From Halopenitus persicus (GTDB lineage Archaea; Halobacteriota; Halobacteria; Halobacteriales; Haloferacaceae), in contig NZ_AP017558.1 of NCBI RefSeq assembly GCF_002355635.1, positions 2,108,001 to 2,172,000 on the forward strand: a stretch of 64,000 bases of DNA. The letters run 5' to 3'. Position numbers and translations under genes: made by a program. A model generated the notes under the pieces. The model saw only the letters and a list, made by a program, of their open reading frames with translations. It was not told the origin of the DNA and did not search any database. This document shows, piece after piece, positions 1-8,335 of this stretch (positions are counted from its first letter, which is position 1; every line of letters starts with the position of its first letter).

Positions 1-685
1 CGTGGGCGGCCGCGTAGGAGTCGGAGACGAACACGACGGCGCTTGCACCGTCCGTGATCGGACAGGCGTCGAACAGGTGAAGCGGCGTCGCCACCGGCGG
101 GGCCGACAGGGCCTCCTCGACGCTCACCGCCCGGCGGAACTGGGCGTACTCGTTCGGGATCGCGTGATCGTGGTTCTTGCTCGCGACGTGCGCCAGATCC
201 GTCCGCGTCCCGCCGAACCGGTCGAAGTACGCGCGCGCCATCAGCCCGTACGCCCCGGGGAAGGTCATCCCCGAACGGACCTCGAGGAGGTCGTCCGCCG
301 CCGTGGCCAGCCCCGCGGTGACGTCAGCGGTCTCGAGGTGGCTCATCCGCTCCATCCCGCCGGCGACGACGACGTCCGCCTCGCCGGACCGGACCGTCCG
401 GACGGCCTCCCGGACCGCGACCCCGGCGGAGGCACACGCCTCCTCGTACCGCGTGGCCGGACACGACAGCCCCGCGGCCTCGGCCATCAGCGGGGCCTGA
501 TGGCCCTGCCGCTCGGCGAGCGATCCCATAAAGTTCCCGTAGTTGAGCGCGTCGACGTTCGCTCGCGGAACCCCCGCGTCGGCGATGGCGGCGGCGGCTG
601 CCTCCGCGAAGAGGTCACGCCCGGTTCGGTCGGGATGACTGCCGAAGGGCGTGAGCCCGACTCCGGCGATGCGTGCGGTTCCCAT
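1..685 (-). CDS. Thiolase family protein (acetyl-CoA C-acyltransferase type), C-terminus cut by window edge
   Basis: The 228 visible residues begin MGTARIAGVGLTPFG and match the N-terminal half of archaeal thiolase/SCP-x-like acetyl-CoA C-acetyltransferases. The nucleophilic Cys lies in EEACASAG (about residue 83), and a second typical block, CPITDGASAVVF, sits near the cut end. The family condenses or cleaves beta-ketoacyl-CoA in the cytosol. In archaea such proteins often pair with a DUF35/OB-fold partner and HMG-CoA synthase, but the downstream neighbour lies outside the window. A TATA-like box (CCTATACGG on the minus strand, 707-715) is about 26 nt upstream, fitting a leaderless start. 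The exact substrate cannot be told from this fragment. Confidence 0.88.
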   Translation of the reverse strand, partial: MGTARIAGVGLTPFGSHPDRTGRDLFAEAAAAAIADAGVPRANVDALNYGNFMGSLAERQGHQAPLMAEAAGLSCPATRYEEACASAGVAVREAVRTVRSGEADVVVAGGMERMSHLETADVTAGLATAADDLLEVRSGMTFPGAYGLMARAYFDRFGGTRTDLAHVASKNHDHAIPNEYAQFRRAVSVEEALSAPPVATPLHLFDACPITDGASAVVFVSDSYAAAH

Positions 686-706
686 ACACACACGATCATC
701 GTCGAT

Positions 707-715
707 CCGTATAGG
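707..715 (-). promoter_or_regulatory. TATA-like box of the thiolase gene
   Basis: CCTATACGG on the minus strand, centred about 26 nt before the ATG at 685. This is the spacing of a leaderless haloarchaeal promoter. Confidence 0.45.
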
Positions 716-832
716 CCTGCCGAAGGGTCGTCACTCGTCGACGTCGTGTGATTTCATCCGAACCATCGACCGAAAACGTCGTCAAACGGATCGACGATCG
801 ACGAAGCAATGATCACCTCGACGAACCGAGCG

Positions 833-1585
833 TTACCCGATGTATCGCAGCTCGTCGTCGCCGACCGCCGGTCCGTCCTGCATCTCCTGGATCTTGCCGG
901 CGACCTCCTCCATCTCCTCGGCTCGCTCCTCGAGGGAGTCGAACGCGACCTCGAAGCCGAGCCGTTTCTGCAGCACCTCAAGCACCGCCCGGGCGCTCTT
1001 GGGGTCGACGAGGTACCCGCTCGTCTCACCCATCAGGCAGGCCGCGTCGAACCCGCGACGTTCGCCGAGTCCGAGGATCAGCCCCGAGACGCCGACGATC
1101 CCGCCCGCCGGCTCGTCGGCGCGGAACTGGACGTCCACGGCCTCCAGTTCCTCGCGCAGCTCCGCGTTGCTGACCGCGCCGAGGACGGTGTACTCCTCGA
1201 CGAGTTCGCCGGTCGGGACGCCCCCGAGCGCGTACGCCCGGCGCACGCCGAACTCCTCGGCGACGTCGAGAAACGCCGAGGTCAGCCGATAATGGCCGGC
1301 GTTCGTCGCTGCCTGGTGATCCCCGGTCAACACCAGCAGGTCCGTGCCCTCGGTCTCGACCGCGTGAAACTCCGCACAGGTCAGCTCGGTGACGCCGTCG
1401 TCGTCGACGGTCACCTGCGGGGGAAACTCGGTGGTGTAGACCCGCCGTACGAGCGTGCCGTCACCCTCCTCCAGAAGCTGCTCGGCCGCCAGCTTCCCGA
1501 CGTGGCCCACGCCCGGAAGCCCCTCGATCAGCACCGGGTCCTCGAGCTCCGGCGTCGCGACCACGTCGATCTCGATGTCGTCCAT
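833..1585 (-). CDS. PAC2 family (proteasome assembly chaperone-like) protein
   Basis: A 250-residue protein of the archaeal PAC2/DUF75 family, related to eukaryotic proteasome assembly chaperone 2. The N-terminal block LIEGLPGVGHVGKLAAEQL and the central GDHQA and ALGGVPTGE motifs are characteristic. The ATG at 1585 (MDDIEIDVV) is preferred over an in-frame GTG three codons upstream. It is the last gene of the L44e-S27e-aIF2-alpha-Nop10 cluster, an order typical of haloarchaea, so it is probably co-transcribed with translation genes. The C-terminal 60 residues are predicted helical and acidic (SLEERAEEMEEVAGKIQEMQ). The biochemical role in archaea is unproven, and chaperoning of 20S proteasome assembly is inferred from the family only. 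Confidence 0.85.
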   Translation of the reverse strand: MDDIEIDVVATPELEDPVLIEGLPGVGHVGKLAAEQLLEEGDGTLVRRVYTTEFPPQVTVDDDGVTELTCAEFHAVETEGTDLLVLTGDHQAATNAGHYRLTSAFLDVAEEFGVRRAYALGGVPTGELVEEYTVLGAVSNAELREELEAVDVQFRADEPAGGIVGVSGLILGLGERRGFDAACLMGETSGYLVDPKSARAVLEVLQKRLGFEVAFDSLEERAEEMEEVAGKIQEMQDGPAVGDDELRYIG

Positions 1586-1621
1586 ACCGTACACTCCCGG
1601 CCGCGGCGCATAAGTGCGTGG

Positions 1622-1837
1622 CTATTCGGATTCCGCGTCCTCGCCGTCAACGGAGCGTTCCCCGGATCGTCGCCGTGCTCGGCGTCGATACTCGCCGTGG
1701 CGGTCCTCGGGTGAAAACGGCGGCGGCGCACTGTTCTCGGCCGCGGCTCCACAGTCGGGACACCGCTCTTTGAAGGTGTACACCGGCCGTTCGTGGGTCG
1801 TCCGCCACTCGCTGCAGCGGCGGATCGGCGATTTCAC
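1622..1837 (-). CDS. nop10: Nop10, H/ACA RNP protein
   Basis: A 71-aa protein matching archaeal Nop10, the small scaffold of the H/ACA ribonucleoprotein that carries out guide-directed pseudouridylation and binds Cbf5. The linker block RPVYTFKERCPDCG, followed by NSAPPPFSPED and the basic helix GEYRRRARRR, is diagnostic. In many archaeal Nop10 proteins four Cys bind zinc as CxxC...CxxC. Here the first knuckle reads CSEW, leaving Cys8 alone, while Cys26/Cys29 are intact. Beyond about residue 58 the tail is a short acidic haloarchaeal extension. It lies between aIF2-alpha (66 bp upstream) and the PAC2 gene (36 bp downstream) in one operon. Confidence 0.9.
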   Translation of the reverse strand: MKSPIRRCSEWRTTHERPVYTFKERCPDCGAAAENSAPPPFSPEDRHGEYRRRARRRSGERSVDGEDAESE

Positions 1838-1903
1838 GTTCGGCCCTCCAGGTCCCGCGGACGATGGTCGCCGGGCGTGTGGGGAATCACGGTCCCGACC
1901 GAG

Positions 1904-2704
1904 TTACTCGTCGTCCTCGCGTCGTTCACGGTGGAACTCGCCGCTACCGCCGGTCGCCTCGATCGACTCGCGGGCGCGTTCGGCGGCCGCCTCAAGCTGG
2001 TCCTCGGCCGTCTTGTAGTCCGGGGCCTTGACTTGGATGCGGTACTCCGGCGACCCGACGTAGGAGACCGTCAACTCGACCTCGTCCGGAACGTCCCCGT
2101 TCCCCTCGGCGGCCTGCAGCGCCTCCTTCAGCCGGTCGACGCCGTCGGGATCGAAGCTCTCGAGGTCGACGTACCCGGTCACGTTGACGTACGGGACCGA
2201 GACGTTCTCCCGCGCCGTCTCGACGATCGTCTCGACGACGTCGTCGTCCAGATCGACGTCCGCGAGCGCGTCCTCGCCGTGGATCGCGGCGCTCTCGAAG
2301 GCATCGTACAGCGAGTCGTGTTCCGCGAGCAGGGCGTTCGCGACCGTGCTGTAGCGGTCGTCGGAGACGTCCTCGCCGAGGGCCAACAACATCCAATTGT
2401 CGGCCTTCTGTTCGTTCTTCCACTCCTGGATCTTCTCCTTGCGCTGGTGTTCGTTGACGTCCTTGATCGAGAGGTCGATCTGCTGGGACGACTCGTCGAC
2501 GTCGAGCACCTTCGCGACGACCGTCTGTCCCTCCCGGACGTGGTCCCGGACGTTCTTGATCCAGCCGGAGGCCACCTCGCTGATGTGACAGAGGCCGCGT
2601 TTGTTCTCGTACTCGTCGAGGTCGACGAAGACGCCGAAGTCGGCGATCTCGTCGATCTCGCCGACGACGAGTTCACCGGGTTCGGGCCAGCCGCTGTACT
2701 GCAT
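1904..2704 (-). CDS. eif2a: Translation initiation factor aIF2 subunit alpha
   Basis: A 266-aa alpha subunit of archaeal initiation factor 2, which with beta and gamma carries Met-tRNAi to the small ribosomal subunit. An S1 RNA-binding domain occupies about residues 8-84 ([20 protein letters not shown], then GLCHISEV and DLSIKDV), followed by the helical domain and the C-terminal alpha-beta domain that binds gamma ([19 protein letters not shown]). The length is normal for the family. The ATG at 2704 is 17 nt after the S27e stop, consistent with one transcript from the L44e promoter. The tail is acidic, as is usual in halophiles. Confidence 0.97.
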   Translation of the reverse strand: MQYSGWPEPGELVVGEIDEIADFGVFVDLDEYENKRGLCHISEVASGWIKNVRDHVREGQTVVAKVLDVDESSQQIDLSIKDVNEHQRKEKIQEWKNEQKADNWMLLALGEDVSDDRYSTVANALLAEHDSLYDAFESAAIHGEDALADVDLDDDVVETIVETARENVSVPYVNVTGYVDLESFDPDGVDRLKEALQAAEGNGDVPDEVELTVSYVGSPEYRIQVKAPDYKTAEDQLEAAAERARESIEATGGSGEFHRERREDDE

Positions 2705-2721
2705 TCTGGGGTTCGAGGCGG

Positions 2722-2895
2722 TTACCGCGCCTCAACGGTCTCGACGATCTCGCCTTCGATCGCGGCCTTGCCGCCGGTCGGCGTTGCCAGCGTCGTGCCG
2801 CAGACGGCACAGGCGACGCTTGAGGACGCCTTCTCGAAGACGGTCTGTTCGTTCTCACAGTCCCCGCAGGCGACGCGAAGGAAGTTCCCCGCCAT
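2722..2895 (-). CDS. rps27e: Ribosomal protein eS27 (S27e)
   Basis: A 57-aa zinc-ribbon protein of the small ribosomal subunit. It starts [20 protein letters not shown] and carries two knuckles, Cys10/Cys13 and Cys29/Cys32 (CAVCG), followed by the conserved LATPTGGKA strand. This gives the normal eS27 length. Its ATG is only 2 bp after the L44e stop and the gene is followed directly by aIF2-alpha, the standard archaeal L44e-S27e-aIF2-alpha order. Confidence 0.97.
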   Translation of the reverse strand: MAGNFLRVACGDCENEQTVFEKASSSVACAVCGTTLATPTGGKAAIEGEIVETVEAR

Positions 2896-2897
2896 CG

Positions 2898-3179
2898 TTA
2901 CTCCTGGAACGTGAGGCGGCCGGCGCGCCAGCCTTCACGCATATGGGCCTTCCCGCAGTCGGAACAGCGGTACTTCAGGTGCGTCTTCTTGGTGGGCTTG
3001 TCGCCACCGGGCACCTTCGAGTATCCGCCGGCGTTGCCGATCGTCGCGAGCGCCCGGCGCCGCTGACGGGCGTCGCGTTTCAGACCGGTCTGGCGACCGG
3101 ATCGAACCTTCTCCACCTCGTGTTCCTGGTGGGAATCGCAATGAGGACAGTACGTGTTAAAGCGGCGTGGCATCTCCAT
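2898..3179 (-). CDS. rpl44e: Ribosomal protein eL42 (L44e)
   Basis: A 93-aa large-subunit protein of the E-site region. It begins [20 protein letters not shown] and has a four-Cys zinc site, Cys11/Cys14 and Cys72/Cys75 (CSDCGKAH). The basic [11 protein letters not shown] segment and the GGYSKVPGG loop are diagnostic of the family. Starts at 3179 (MEM) or 3173 (MPRR) are both possible. The first gives a leader of about 12 nt after the TATA-like GGTTTTAAGAG box. It is the first gene of a five-gene minus-strand translation/RNP cluster. Confidence 0.97.
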   Translation of the reverse strand: MEMPRRFNTYCPHCDSHQEHEVEKVRSGRQTGLKRDARQRRRALATIGNAGGYSKVPGGDKPTKKTHLKYRCSDCGKAHMREGWRAGRLTFQE

Positions 3180-3571
3180 GGTATCTACCTTATCGGCGGG
3201 TTGGACACGGGCTCTTAAAACCTGTTTGGTCTGCGCCGCGGCCGGCGTCGCCCGTCCGTACGTTTATCACGGATATGGCAGCACCCGACGTATGCGCTGA
3301 CCGCGACCGACCCCGTGCGCCGAGGCGGGTGCGCGACGACCGTGCGGGGATCGATCGACCGTCGCCTGTTCGCCACCCGCGATCATCCGTTAGTCACTGC
3401 TGGCCACCCGTCCGCCACTGCTGGCCACCCGTCCGCCACTGCTGGCCACCCGTCCGCCACTGCTGGCCACCCGTCTGCCACTGCTGGCCACCCGTCTGCC
3501 ACTGCTGGCCACCCGTCTGCCACTGCTGGCCACCCGTCTGCCACTGCTGGCCACCCGTCTGCCACTGACGG
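3180..3571. other. Gene-free interval upstream of L44e
   Basis: About 390 bp between the mfnA stop and the L44e start. The first 50 bp hold the L44e promoter, 3223-3393 show nothing recognisable, and the rest is the 21-bp tandem array described separately. Open frames across it exist only because the repeat length is a multiple of three. Confidence 0.7.
3212..3222 (-). promoter_or_regulatory. TATA-like box of the L44e operon
   Basis: GGTTTTAAGAG on the minus strand, about 38 nt before the ATG at 3179. It is the best promoter candidate in the gene-free interval for the ribosomal-protein cluster. Confidence 0.45.
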
Positions 3572-3582
3572 TCACCCGTCCG
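3394..3582. repeat. 21-bp tandem repeat (minisatellite), nine units
   Basis: Nine head-to-tail 21-bp units share the core CACTGCTGGCCACCCGT. Units 1-3 end in CCG and units 4-8 end in CTG. Unit 1 differs in its first base, and unit 9 (3562-3582) is degenerate (ACTGACGGTCACCCGTC). The last unit contains the TGA stop of mfnA, so the array grew from the 3' end of that gene into the spacer before L44e. The two variant blocks point to serial unit duplication. All frames are open through the array, but none looks like a gene. Confidence 0.95.
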
Positions 3583-4672
3583 CTCTTCGCCTCTTTCCGT
3601 TTGACCCGGCGATCCGGTCGAGATCCGCCAGGAACGCCTCCAGCGCGTCCCGCGTCACGTGTGGCATACAGACGATCCGCAACTCGCCGCGCTCGGTTCG
3701 TGCGATCTTCCAGCCCGCCGAGCGGAGCTTCTCGAAGGTCGGCGTCGTGATCGAGGCGGCAACGATCGGGAGGCTCGGGTCGACGACCTCGTAGCCCCGA
3801 TCCGAGAAGGCCGCCGCGAGCCACTCGGCGTTCCGCTGGCATCGTGCCGCAGTCTCCCGGTAGCCGTCCGGCCACAGCTCCTCCATCGCGGCGACCGCCC
3901 CGGCAACCCCGGCCCCGCTTCGCGTTCCCGTTACGGTCGCTTGCGCGTGCGTCTCGAGATACGGCGTCTCGATCGCCAGCGCGTCGAGCGTCGCCGGCTC
4001 CCGGACCACGAGCCCGCCGGCCGGGACCACCGCCCGTCCGAACTTGTGGGGGTCGATGGTCATCGTGTCGATCGGCGCGTCCGCGAACGTCCACGACACG
4101 TCGCGAAACGGCAGGACGAACCCGCCCCACGCCGCGTCGACGTGCATTCGTGCGTCCGCCTCGTGAGCGATCGCGCACAGGTCCGGGATCGGATCGACCC
4201 GTCCGTACTCCGTGGAGCCCGCCACCCCGACGACGAGCGCCGTGTTTTCGTCCACCGCTGCGGACACCGCCTCCGGATCGGCTCGATGGTCGCGGTCGAG
4301 CGGGACCGTTCGGAGCTCCACCTCGAGCATCGCCGCGGCCTTTCGGAACGAGAAGTGCGCGCTCTCGGGCGCGACCACGTTGACGTCGTCACCCGACGCC
4401 AGGTTACGGGCCGCTCGGACCGCCTGGAGGTTCGCCTCCGTCCCGCCGGACGTGAGGTAGCCGTGTTCGGGCCCTCCCGCGGGGTGATCGACGACGGTAC
4501 AGAGGAGATCGACTGCCCTCGATTCCAACTCCGCGACCGTCCCGTAGGTCGCGGGATCGCCGGGATTCGTCGCCAGGAACCGTTCGGCTGCCGTCCGAGC
4601 GGCCGGATGTGGTTCCGTACACATCGAGGAGAGGACGCGGTCGAACGATTGTGGTGTGTGCTGGCCGTTCAT
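3572..4672 (-). CDS. mfnA: Tyrosine/aspartate decarboxylase MfnA (PLP-dependent)
   Basis: A 366-aa group II PLP decarboxylase. The PLP-binding Lys is in [10 protein letters not shown] (about Lys210), with [13 protein letters not shown] upstream holding the Asp and Ala that contact the cofactor, and [11 protein letters not shown] at about 74-84. The archaeal family decarboxylates tyrosine for methanofuran or aspartate to beta-alanine for coenzyme A. Haloarchaea lack methanofuran, so beta-alanine supply is the likely role (inference). The stop codon lies in the last, degenerate unit of a 21-bp tandem repeat. Upstream, 114 bp separate it from the ppsA stop. Confidence 0.93.
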   Translation of the reverse strand: MNGQHTPQSFDRVLSSMCTEPHPAARTAAERFLATNPGDPATYGTVAELESRAVDLLCTVVDHPAGGPEHGYLTSGGTEANLQAVRAARNLASGDDVNVVAPESAHFSFRKAAAMLEVELRTVPLDRDHRADPEAVSAAVDENTALVVGVAGSTEYGRVDPIPDLCAIAHEADARMHVDAAWGGFVLPFRDVSWTFADAPIDTMTIDPHKFGRAVVPAGGLVVREPATLDALAIETPYLETHAQATVTGTRSGAGVAGAVAAMEELWPDGYRETAARCQRNAEWLAAAFSDRGYEVVDPSLPIVAASITTPTFEKLRSAGWKIARTERGELRIVCMPHVTRDALEAFLADLDRIAGSNGKRRRADG

Positions 4673-4786
4673 TCGTCGGGGTCGTGACTCATTTCCAGTT
4701 CGTGATCGCTTGCCGTCCGGGCTCTCGCCGGTCTGCCGGTCCGGACGCTGCGGTCCTAACCGGTGGTTTCGAGATGTTCGGTCCCG

Positions 4787-7120
4787 TCACCGGACCGAAT
4801 CGAGCAGGATCCGTTGTTCCTTGCGTTTGACCTCGTGTTGCACGTCACGCACCGCGTCGATGTTCGCCGAGATGGAGGAGACGCCCTCCTCGACGAGGAA
4901 GTTCACCATCTCCGTCTTCGATCCTGCCTGTCCGCAGATGCTCGTGTCGATGCCGAGCTCGCGACACGTCTCGATGGTCCGTCCGATCAGCTCGAGCACC
5001 GCCGGATGGGTCTCGTCGAACCGTTCGGCGACGTGCTCGTTGTTCCGGTCGACCGCGAGCGTGTACTGGGTGAGGTCGTTCGTGCCGAACGACGCGAAGT
5101 CGATGCCCGCCGCCGCGAGCTCCTCGATACGGAGCGCGCTGGCGGGCGTCTCTATCATCACGCCCCATCGTCGCTCGTTCGGATCGATCCCGGCCTCGCG
5201 CATCTGTCGTTTGGCGGCCGCCAGGTCCGCGGCGTCGTTGACGAGCGGAAGCATCAACTCCACGTTATCGTACCCCATCTCGTAGATCCGGTCGAAGGCC
5301 GCCAGCTCCTGCTGGAAGACGTCCGGTTTGTCGAGACTCCGTCGGATCCCGCGCCAGCCGAGCATCGGGTTGTGCTCGCGGGGTTCGTCGGCGCCTCCCT
5401 CCAGGTCACGGAACTCGTCCGTCGGGGCGTCGATCGTTCGGACGCGGACGGGCCGGGGATAGAACTCCTCGGCGACGGTCCGGATCCCCTCGATGAGCTC
5501 GTCCTGGTAGGCCCGTGCGCCGTGGTCGGCAATGTAGCGTTCGGGCGTCTTCCCGAGCGTGAGCACCATATGCTCGATCCGGAGCAGGCCGACGCCGTCG
5601 GCGCCGGTCGCCGCGGCGCGCTCGGCAGCCTCGGGGATCGAGACGTTGACCTTGACCTCGGTCGCGGTCATCGGCTTCACGGGCGTCTGCGGTCGCGCGG
5701 CCTCGACGGGTTCGAACTCCTCGGCCGGTTCGGCCTCGCTGTCGGCGCCGGCGCGGATGGTTCCCTTGTCGCCGTCGATCGTGACCTGTTGTCCGTTCTC
5801 GAGCTGCTTGGTCCCGGTTCGCGTCCCGACGACCGCCGGCACCCCGAGCTCCCGGGAGATGATCGCCGCGTGGCTCGTCATACCGCCCTCGTCGGTGACG
5901 ATCCCGGCAGCACGTTTCATCGCGGGCACCATATCGGGCATCGTCATCTCGGTCACGAGGATGTCGCCCTCCTGTACCTGATCGAGATGGTCGAGCTTCG
6001 TGACGATCCGGACGGTGCCCGAGACCACGCCGGGGCTCGATCCGAGGCCCTGCACGAGGACGTCCTCGTCCTCGTCGGTCTCGTCGACCGTCCCGCTCGC
6101 GTGGTTGGCGGCGTCCGTGTCGACGTCTTCGGCGAGCTCCGCGTCCTCCGCACCGGCGTCCGACGCGGACTCGGAGATCGTCGTGATCGGACGCGACTGC
6201 AGCATAAAGACTTCCTCGCCCACGATCGCCCATTCGACGTCCTGCGGCTGGCCGTAGTGGTCCTCGACGCGCTCGCCGAGCTCGACGAGCGACTCGATCT
6301 CCGCGTCGCTCAACACGCGCTCGGACCGGCGGTCCGCCGGGACCTCGCGCTCGACGGTCTCGCCGGTCTCGGAGTCCTTCTCCATCATCGTCTTCTTGTC
6401 CGCGACGGTGACGTCTGAGACGGCCTTCTCGACGCGGTCGTACACGTAGTTGTCGGGGGAGACGGAGCCCGAAACGACCGCCTCGCCGAGCCCCCACGCG
6501 GCCTCGATAATGATCTGCGGATCGCCGGTCGAGGGGTGGCTCGTGAACATCACGCCGGACTTTTCGGCGTCGACCATCCGCTGGACGACGACGGCGATGT
6601 CAACGTCCTCGTGGGGAAATCCCTGCTGTTGCCGATAGTATATGGCACGCTGGGTGAACAGCGAGGCCCAACACTCCTTGACGCGCTGGAGGAGCTTCTC
6701 CTCCCGGACGTTGAGATACGTCTCCTGTTGACCTGCGAAGGACGCGTCGGGGAGGTCCTCGGCGGTCGCCGACGATCGAACGGCGACGAACGCCTCCTCG
6801 TCGTCCGTGCCGAGCTGGCGGTAGCTCTCGACGATCTCCTCGCGAACCGACTCGGGTAGGTCGGTTCCGAGGATCAGTTCCGACGCCCGCTCCTCGGCGG
6901 CTCGAAGCGCGTCGGAGTCCTCGGGGTCGACGTCGACGGCCGCGAAGAGCTCCTCGTCGATCCCGGCCTCCTCGATGAAGGTTCGATACGTCTCGGCGGT
7001 CACCGTGAACCCCGGCGGGACGGGCAATCCGGCACCGGTAAGCTCACCGAGCGAGGCCGCCTTGCCGCCGACCGTCTCGAGGTCGTCAGCGTCCACGTCG
7101 TCCAGCCAGAGTACAGCCAT
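4787..7120 (-). CDS. ppsA: Phosphoenolpyruvate synthase
   Basis: A 777-aa enzyme converting pyruvate and ATP to PEP, AMP and phosphate, the entry to gluconeogenesis. The N-terminal ATP-grasp domain (1 to about 330, GGKAASLGEL and VRSSATAEDLPDASFAGQQET) is followed by an acidic, low-complexity linker at about 318-355. Next comes the swivelling phospho-His domain with GGMTSHAAIISRELGVPAV (His417), and then the C-terminal PEP/pyruvate TIM barrel ending in the catalytic-Cys region TSICGQAGSK. Length and motif order are normal. The acidic linker is a halophilic elaboration. A TATA-like box lies about 35 nt upstream. Confidence 0.97.
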   Translation of the reverse strand: MAVLWLDDVDADDLETVGGKAASLGELTGAGLPVPPGFTVTAETYRTFIEEAGIDEELFAAVDVDPEDSDALRAAEERASELILGTDLPESVREEIVESYRQLGTDDEEAFVAVRSSATAEDLPDASFAGQQETYLNVREEKLLQRVKECWASLFTQRAIYYRQQQGFPHEDVDIAVVVQRMVDAEKSGVMFTSHPSTGDPQIIIEAAWGLGEAVVSGSVSPDNYVYDRVEKAVSDVTVADKKTMMEKDSETGETVEREVPADRRSERVLSDAEIESLVELGERVEDHYGQPQDVEWAIVGEEVFMLQSRPITTISESASDAGAEDAELAEDVDTDAANHASGTVDETDEDEDVLVQGLGSSPGVVSGTVRIVTKLDHLDQVQEGDILVTEMTMPDMVPAMKRAAGIVTDEGGMTSHAAIISRELGVPAVVGTRTGTKQLENGQQVTIDGDKGTIRAGADSEAEPAEEFEPVEAARPQTPVKPMTATEVKVNVSIPEAAERAAATGADGVGLLRIEHMVLTLGKTPERYIADHGARAYQDELIEGIRTVAEEFYPRPVRVRTIDAPTDEFRDLEGGADEPREHNPMLGWRGIRRSLDKPDVFQQELAAFDRIYEMGYDNVELMLPLVNDAADLAAAKRQMREAGIDPNERRWGVMIETPASALRIEELAAAGIDFASFGTNDLTQYTLAVDRNNEHVAERFDETHPAVLELIGRTIETCRELGIDTSICGQAGSKTEMVNFLVEEGVSSISANIDAVRDVQHEVKRKEQRILLDSVR

Positions 7121-7149
7121 TGCCTATACTCGGGTGTCTGCGAGCCGAC

Positions 7150-7160
7150 TCAAGAAACTT
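7150..7160 (-). promoter_or_regulatory. Candidate TATA box of ppsA
   Basis: AGTTTCTTGAG on the minus strand, preceded by GGTTCGGA, about 35 nt before the ppsA ATG. The match is moderate. Confidence 0.35.
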
Positions 7161-7267
7161 CCGAACCGAATGGTGGCGGTAGTCAGTGACATCGACCGAG
7201 GATCCCCGACGGCGGCGGTCGTGACCATCGGACGTTCCGTTTTGGGATCTCGAAACGGCGGAGTCGG

Positions 7268-7399
7268 CTATTCCGACTCGGGCTCGGTTCCGGAATCGCC
7301 GTCCTCGCTCGCTCGATCGGTGGTCCGGTTCTCGTCCGTCGCGTTCGTCGGAACGATCGTCGGGTGGTCGATTCCGAACCGGGGAGATCGTGCTGCCAT
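7268..7399 (-). CDS. Small acidic hypothetical protein (43 aa)
   Basis: A 43-aa frame starting MAARSPRFGIDHPTIVPTN and ending in DGDSGTEPESE. The composition is that of a haloarchaeal protein (acidic tail, few Lys), and the frame is preceded by an AT-rich TATA-like element (TAATTATATCCCC, minus strand) about 33 nt from the ATG. It sits alone between ppsA and ppa on the same strand. No family is recognised and the function is unknown. The longer overlapping frames in this spacer lack any such start signal. Confidence 0.55.
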   Translation of the reverse strand: MAARSPRFGIDHPTIVPTNATDENRTTDRASEDGDSGTEPESE

Positions 7400-7425
7400 C
7401 GTGTGTCATCCGAGGGTTCCGACGG

Positions 7426-7439
7426 GGATATAATTACCC
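7426..7439 (-). promoter_or_regulatory. TATA-like box before the 43-aa frame
   Basis: GGTAATTATATCCC on the minus strand, a strongly AT-rich island in GC-rich DNA, placed about 33 nt before the ATG at 7399. It may also drive ppsA through a longer transcript. Confidence 0.45.
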
Positions 7440-7566
7440 ATACGCATAACTCATCGAACGAACGACGCCGTATTCGTGCCGAGCATACCGCCGCGATGGC
7501 AGCGGAAGAATTTCGGCTGGTCGTCGAGGCCGTTTTCGGGACTCGGCGAAACGTTCGTCGTCGGGA

Positions 7567-8100
7567 CTAAGCGAAGTGTTCGTCGTACAGGTCCTGCGCG
7601 TGTTCGATCGCGTCGAGGGCCGCCTCGCGGTCCTCCCACCCGAGCGTCTCGACTTCCTTGCCCTCCTCGAGGTTCTTGTAGGTCGCGAAGAACTCGTCGA
7701 TCTCGTCGAGCGTCTGCTGCGGCACGTCCTCGAGGTCCTGGATGTGGTCGTAGCGGGGGTCCTCGCTCGGCACGGCGATGACCTTGTCGTCCTGCTCGCC
7801 GTCGTCGTCCATCTGCATCAGCGCGACCGGACGCGCCTCGATGACGCAACCGGGGAACGTCTGGTCCTCGACGAGCACCAGGACGTCGAAGGGGTCCTCG
7901 TCGTCGTAGTAGGTCTGCGGGATGAACCCGTAATCCGACGGATAGTGGACGTTCGAGTGGAGCACGCGGTCGAGGACGACGCCGGGAACGTCCTTGTCGT
8001 ACTCGTATTTGTTTCGTTCGCCCTTCAGACACTCCACGACGGCGTAGATCGTTTCCGGCGGGTTCGGTCCGGTCTCGAGGTCTTCCCAGAGGTTCGTCAT
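7567..8100 (-). CDS. ppa: Inorganic pyrophosphatase (family I)
   Basis: A 177-aa soluble pyrophosphatase that hydrolyses PPi with Mg2+. The start MTNLWEDLETGPNPPETIYAV matches archaeal family members. The metal-binding signature DEDPFDVLVL and the ERNKYEYDK and YPSDYGFIPQT blocks are intact. An in-frame extension to 8196 is not family-like and is rejected. A weak TATA-like GTGCTTTGGG (8126-8135, minus) preceded by CGAAA lies about 30 nt upstream. The gene diverges from the PadR regulator across a 235-bp spacer. Confidence 0.97.
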   Translation of the reverse strand: MTNLWEDLETGPNPPETIYAVVECLKGERNKYEYDKDVPGVVLDRVLHSNVHYPSDYGFIPQTYYDDEDPFDVLVLVEDQTFPGCVIEARPVALMQMDDDGEQDDKVIAVPSEDPRYDHIQDLEDVPQQTLDEIDEFFATYKNLEEGKEVETLGWEDREAALDAIEHAQDLYDEHFA

Positions 8101-8202
8101 ACACCCGCCCGTCCGGGAAACGGGCCCAAAGCACTTTCGAGTCGGAGCGGTCGGTGCTGGGGACTCGACGTCGACTGTGCTTTGAACGAAAAACAACTTA
8201 CT

Positions 8203-8216
8203 ATGGATTTATCCAT
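8203..8216. promoter_or_regulatory. Perfect inverted repeat in the ppa-PadR intergenic region
   Basis: ATGGAT-TT-ATCCAT is a perfect 6+6 palindrome with a 2-nt spacer in an AT-rich patch between the divergent ppa and PadR genes. It is a candidate operator for the adjacent PadR-type regulator, by position only. Confidence 0.4.
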
Positions 8217-8306
8217 ATACTAAACGTAGAATATTATAAATGGATCCGTCGCAATCTTGCGATTTCAACTCGATCTTGCTGAAAACCCCATTCCGGTTGC
8301 GAAGCG

Positions 8307-8317
8307 TTATATATTCG
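8307..8317 (+). promoter_or_regulatory. TATA box of the PadR gene
   Basis: GTTATATATTC, centred about 25 nt before the ATG at 8336. It supports a leaderless transcript and the choice of this start over the upstream ATG at 8240. Confidence 0.6.
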
Positions 8318-8335
8318 GATCCCGTGGCTGCCAGT

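Noticed and set aside
3394-3582. CRISPR array
   Set aside because: Units are contiguous 21-bp copies with no unique spacers and no cas genes nearby.
3390-4178. Long open frames through the 21-bp repeats (both strands)
   Set aside because: The repeat length is a multiple of three and lacks stops in any frame. The resulting heptad peptides have no start signals, and one frame is antisense or shifted to mfnA.
8240-8335. Earlier ATG for the PadR gene
   Set aside because: The extra 32 residues do not fit PadR proteins, and the TATA box at 8307-8317 lies inside the extension.
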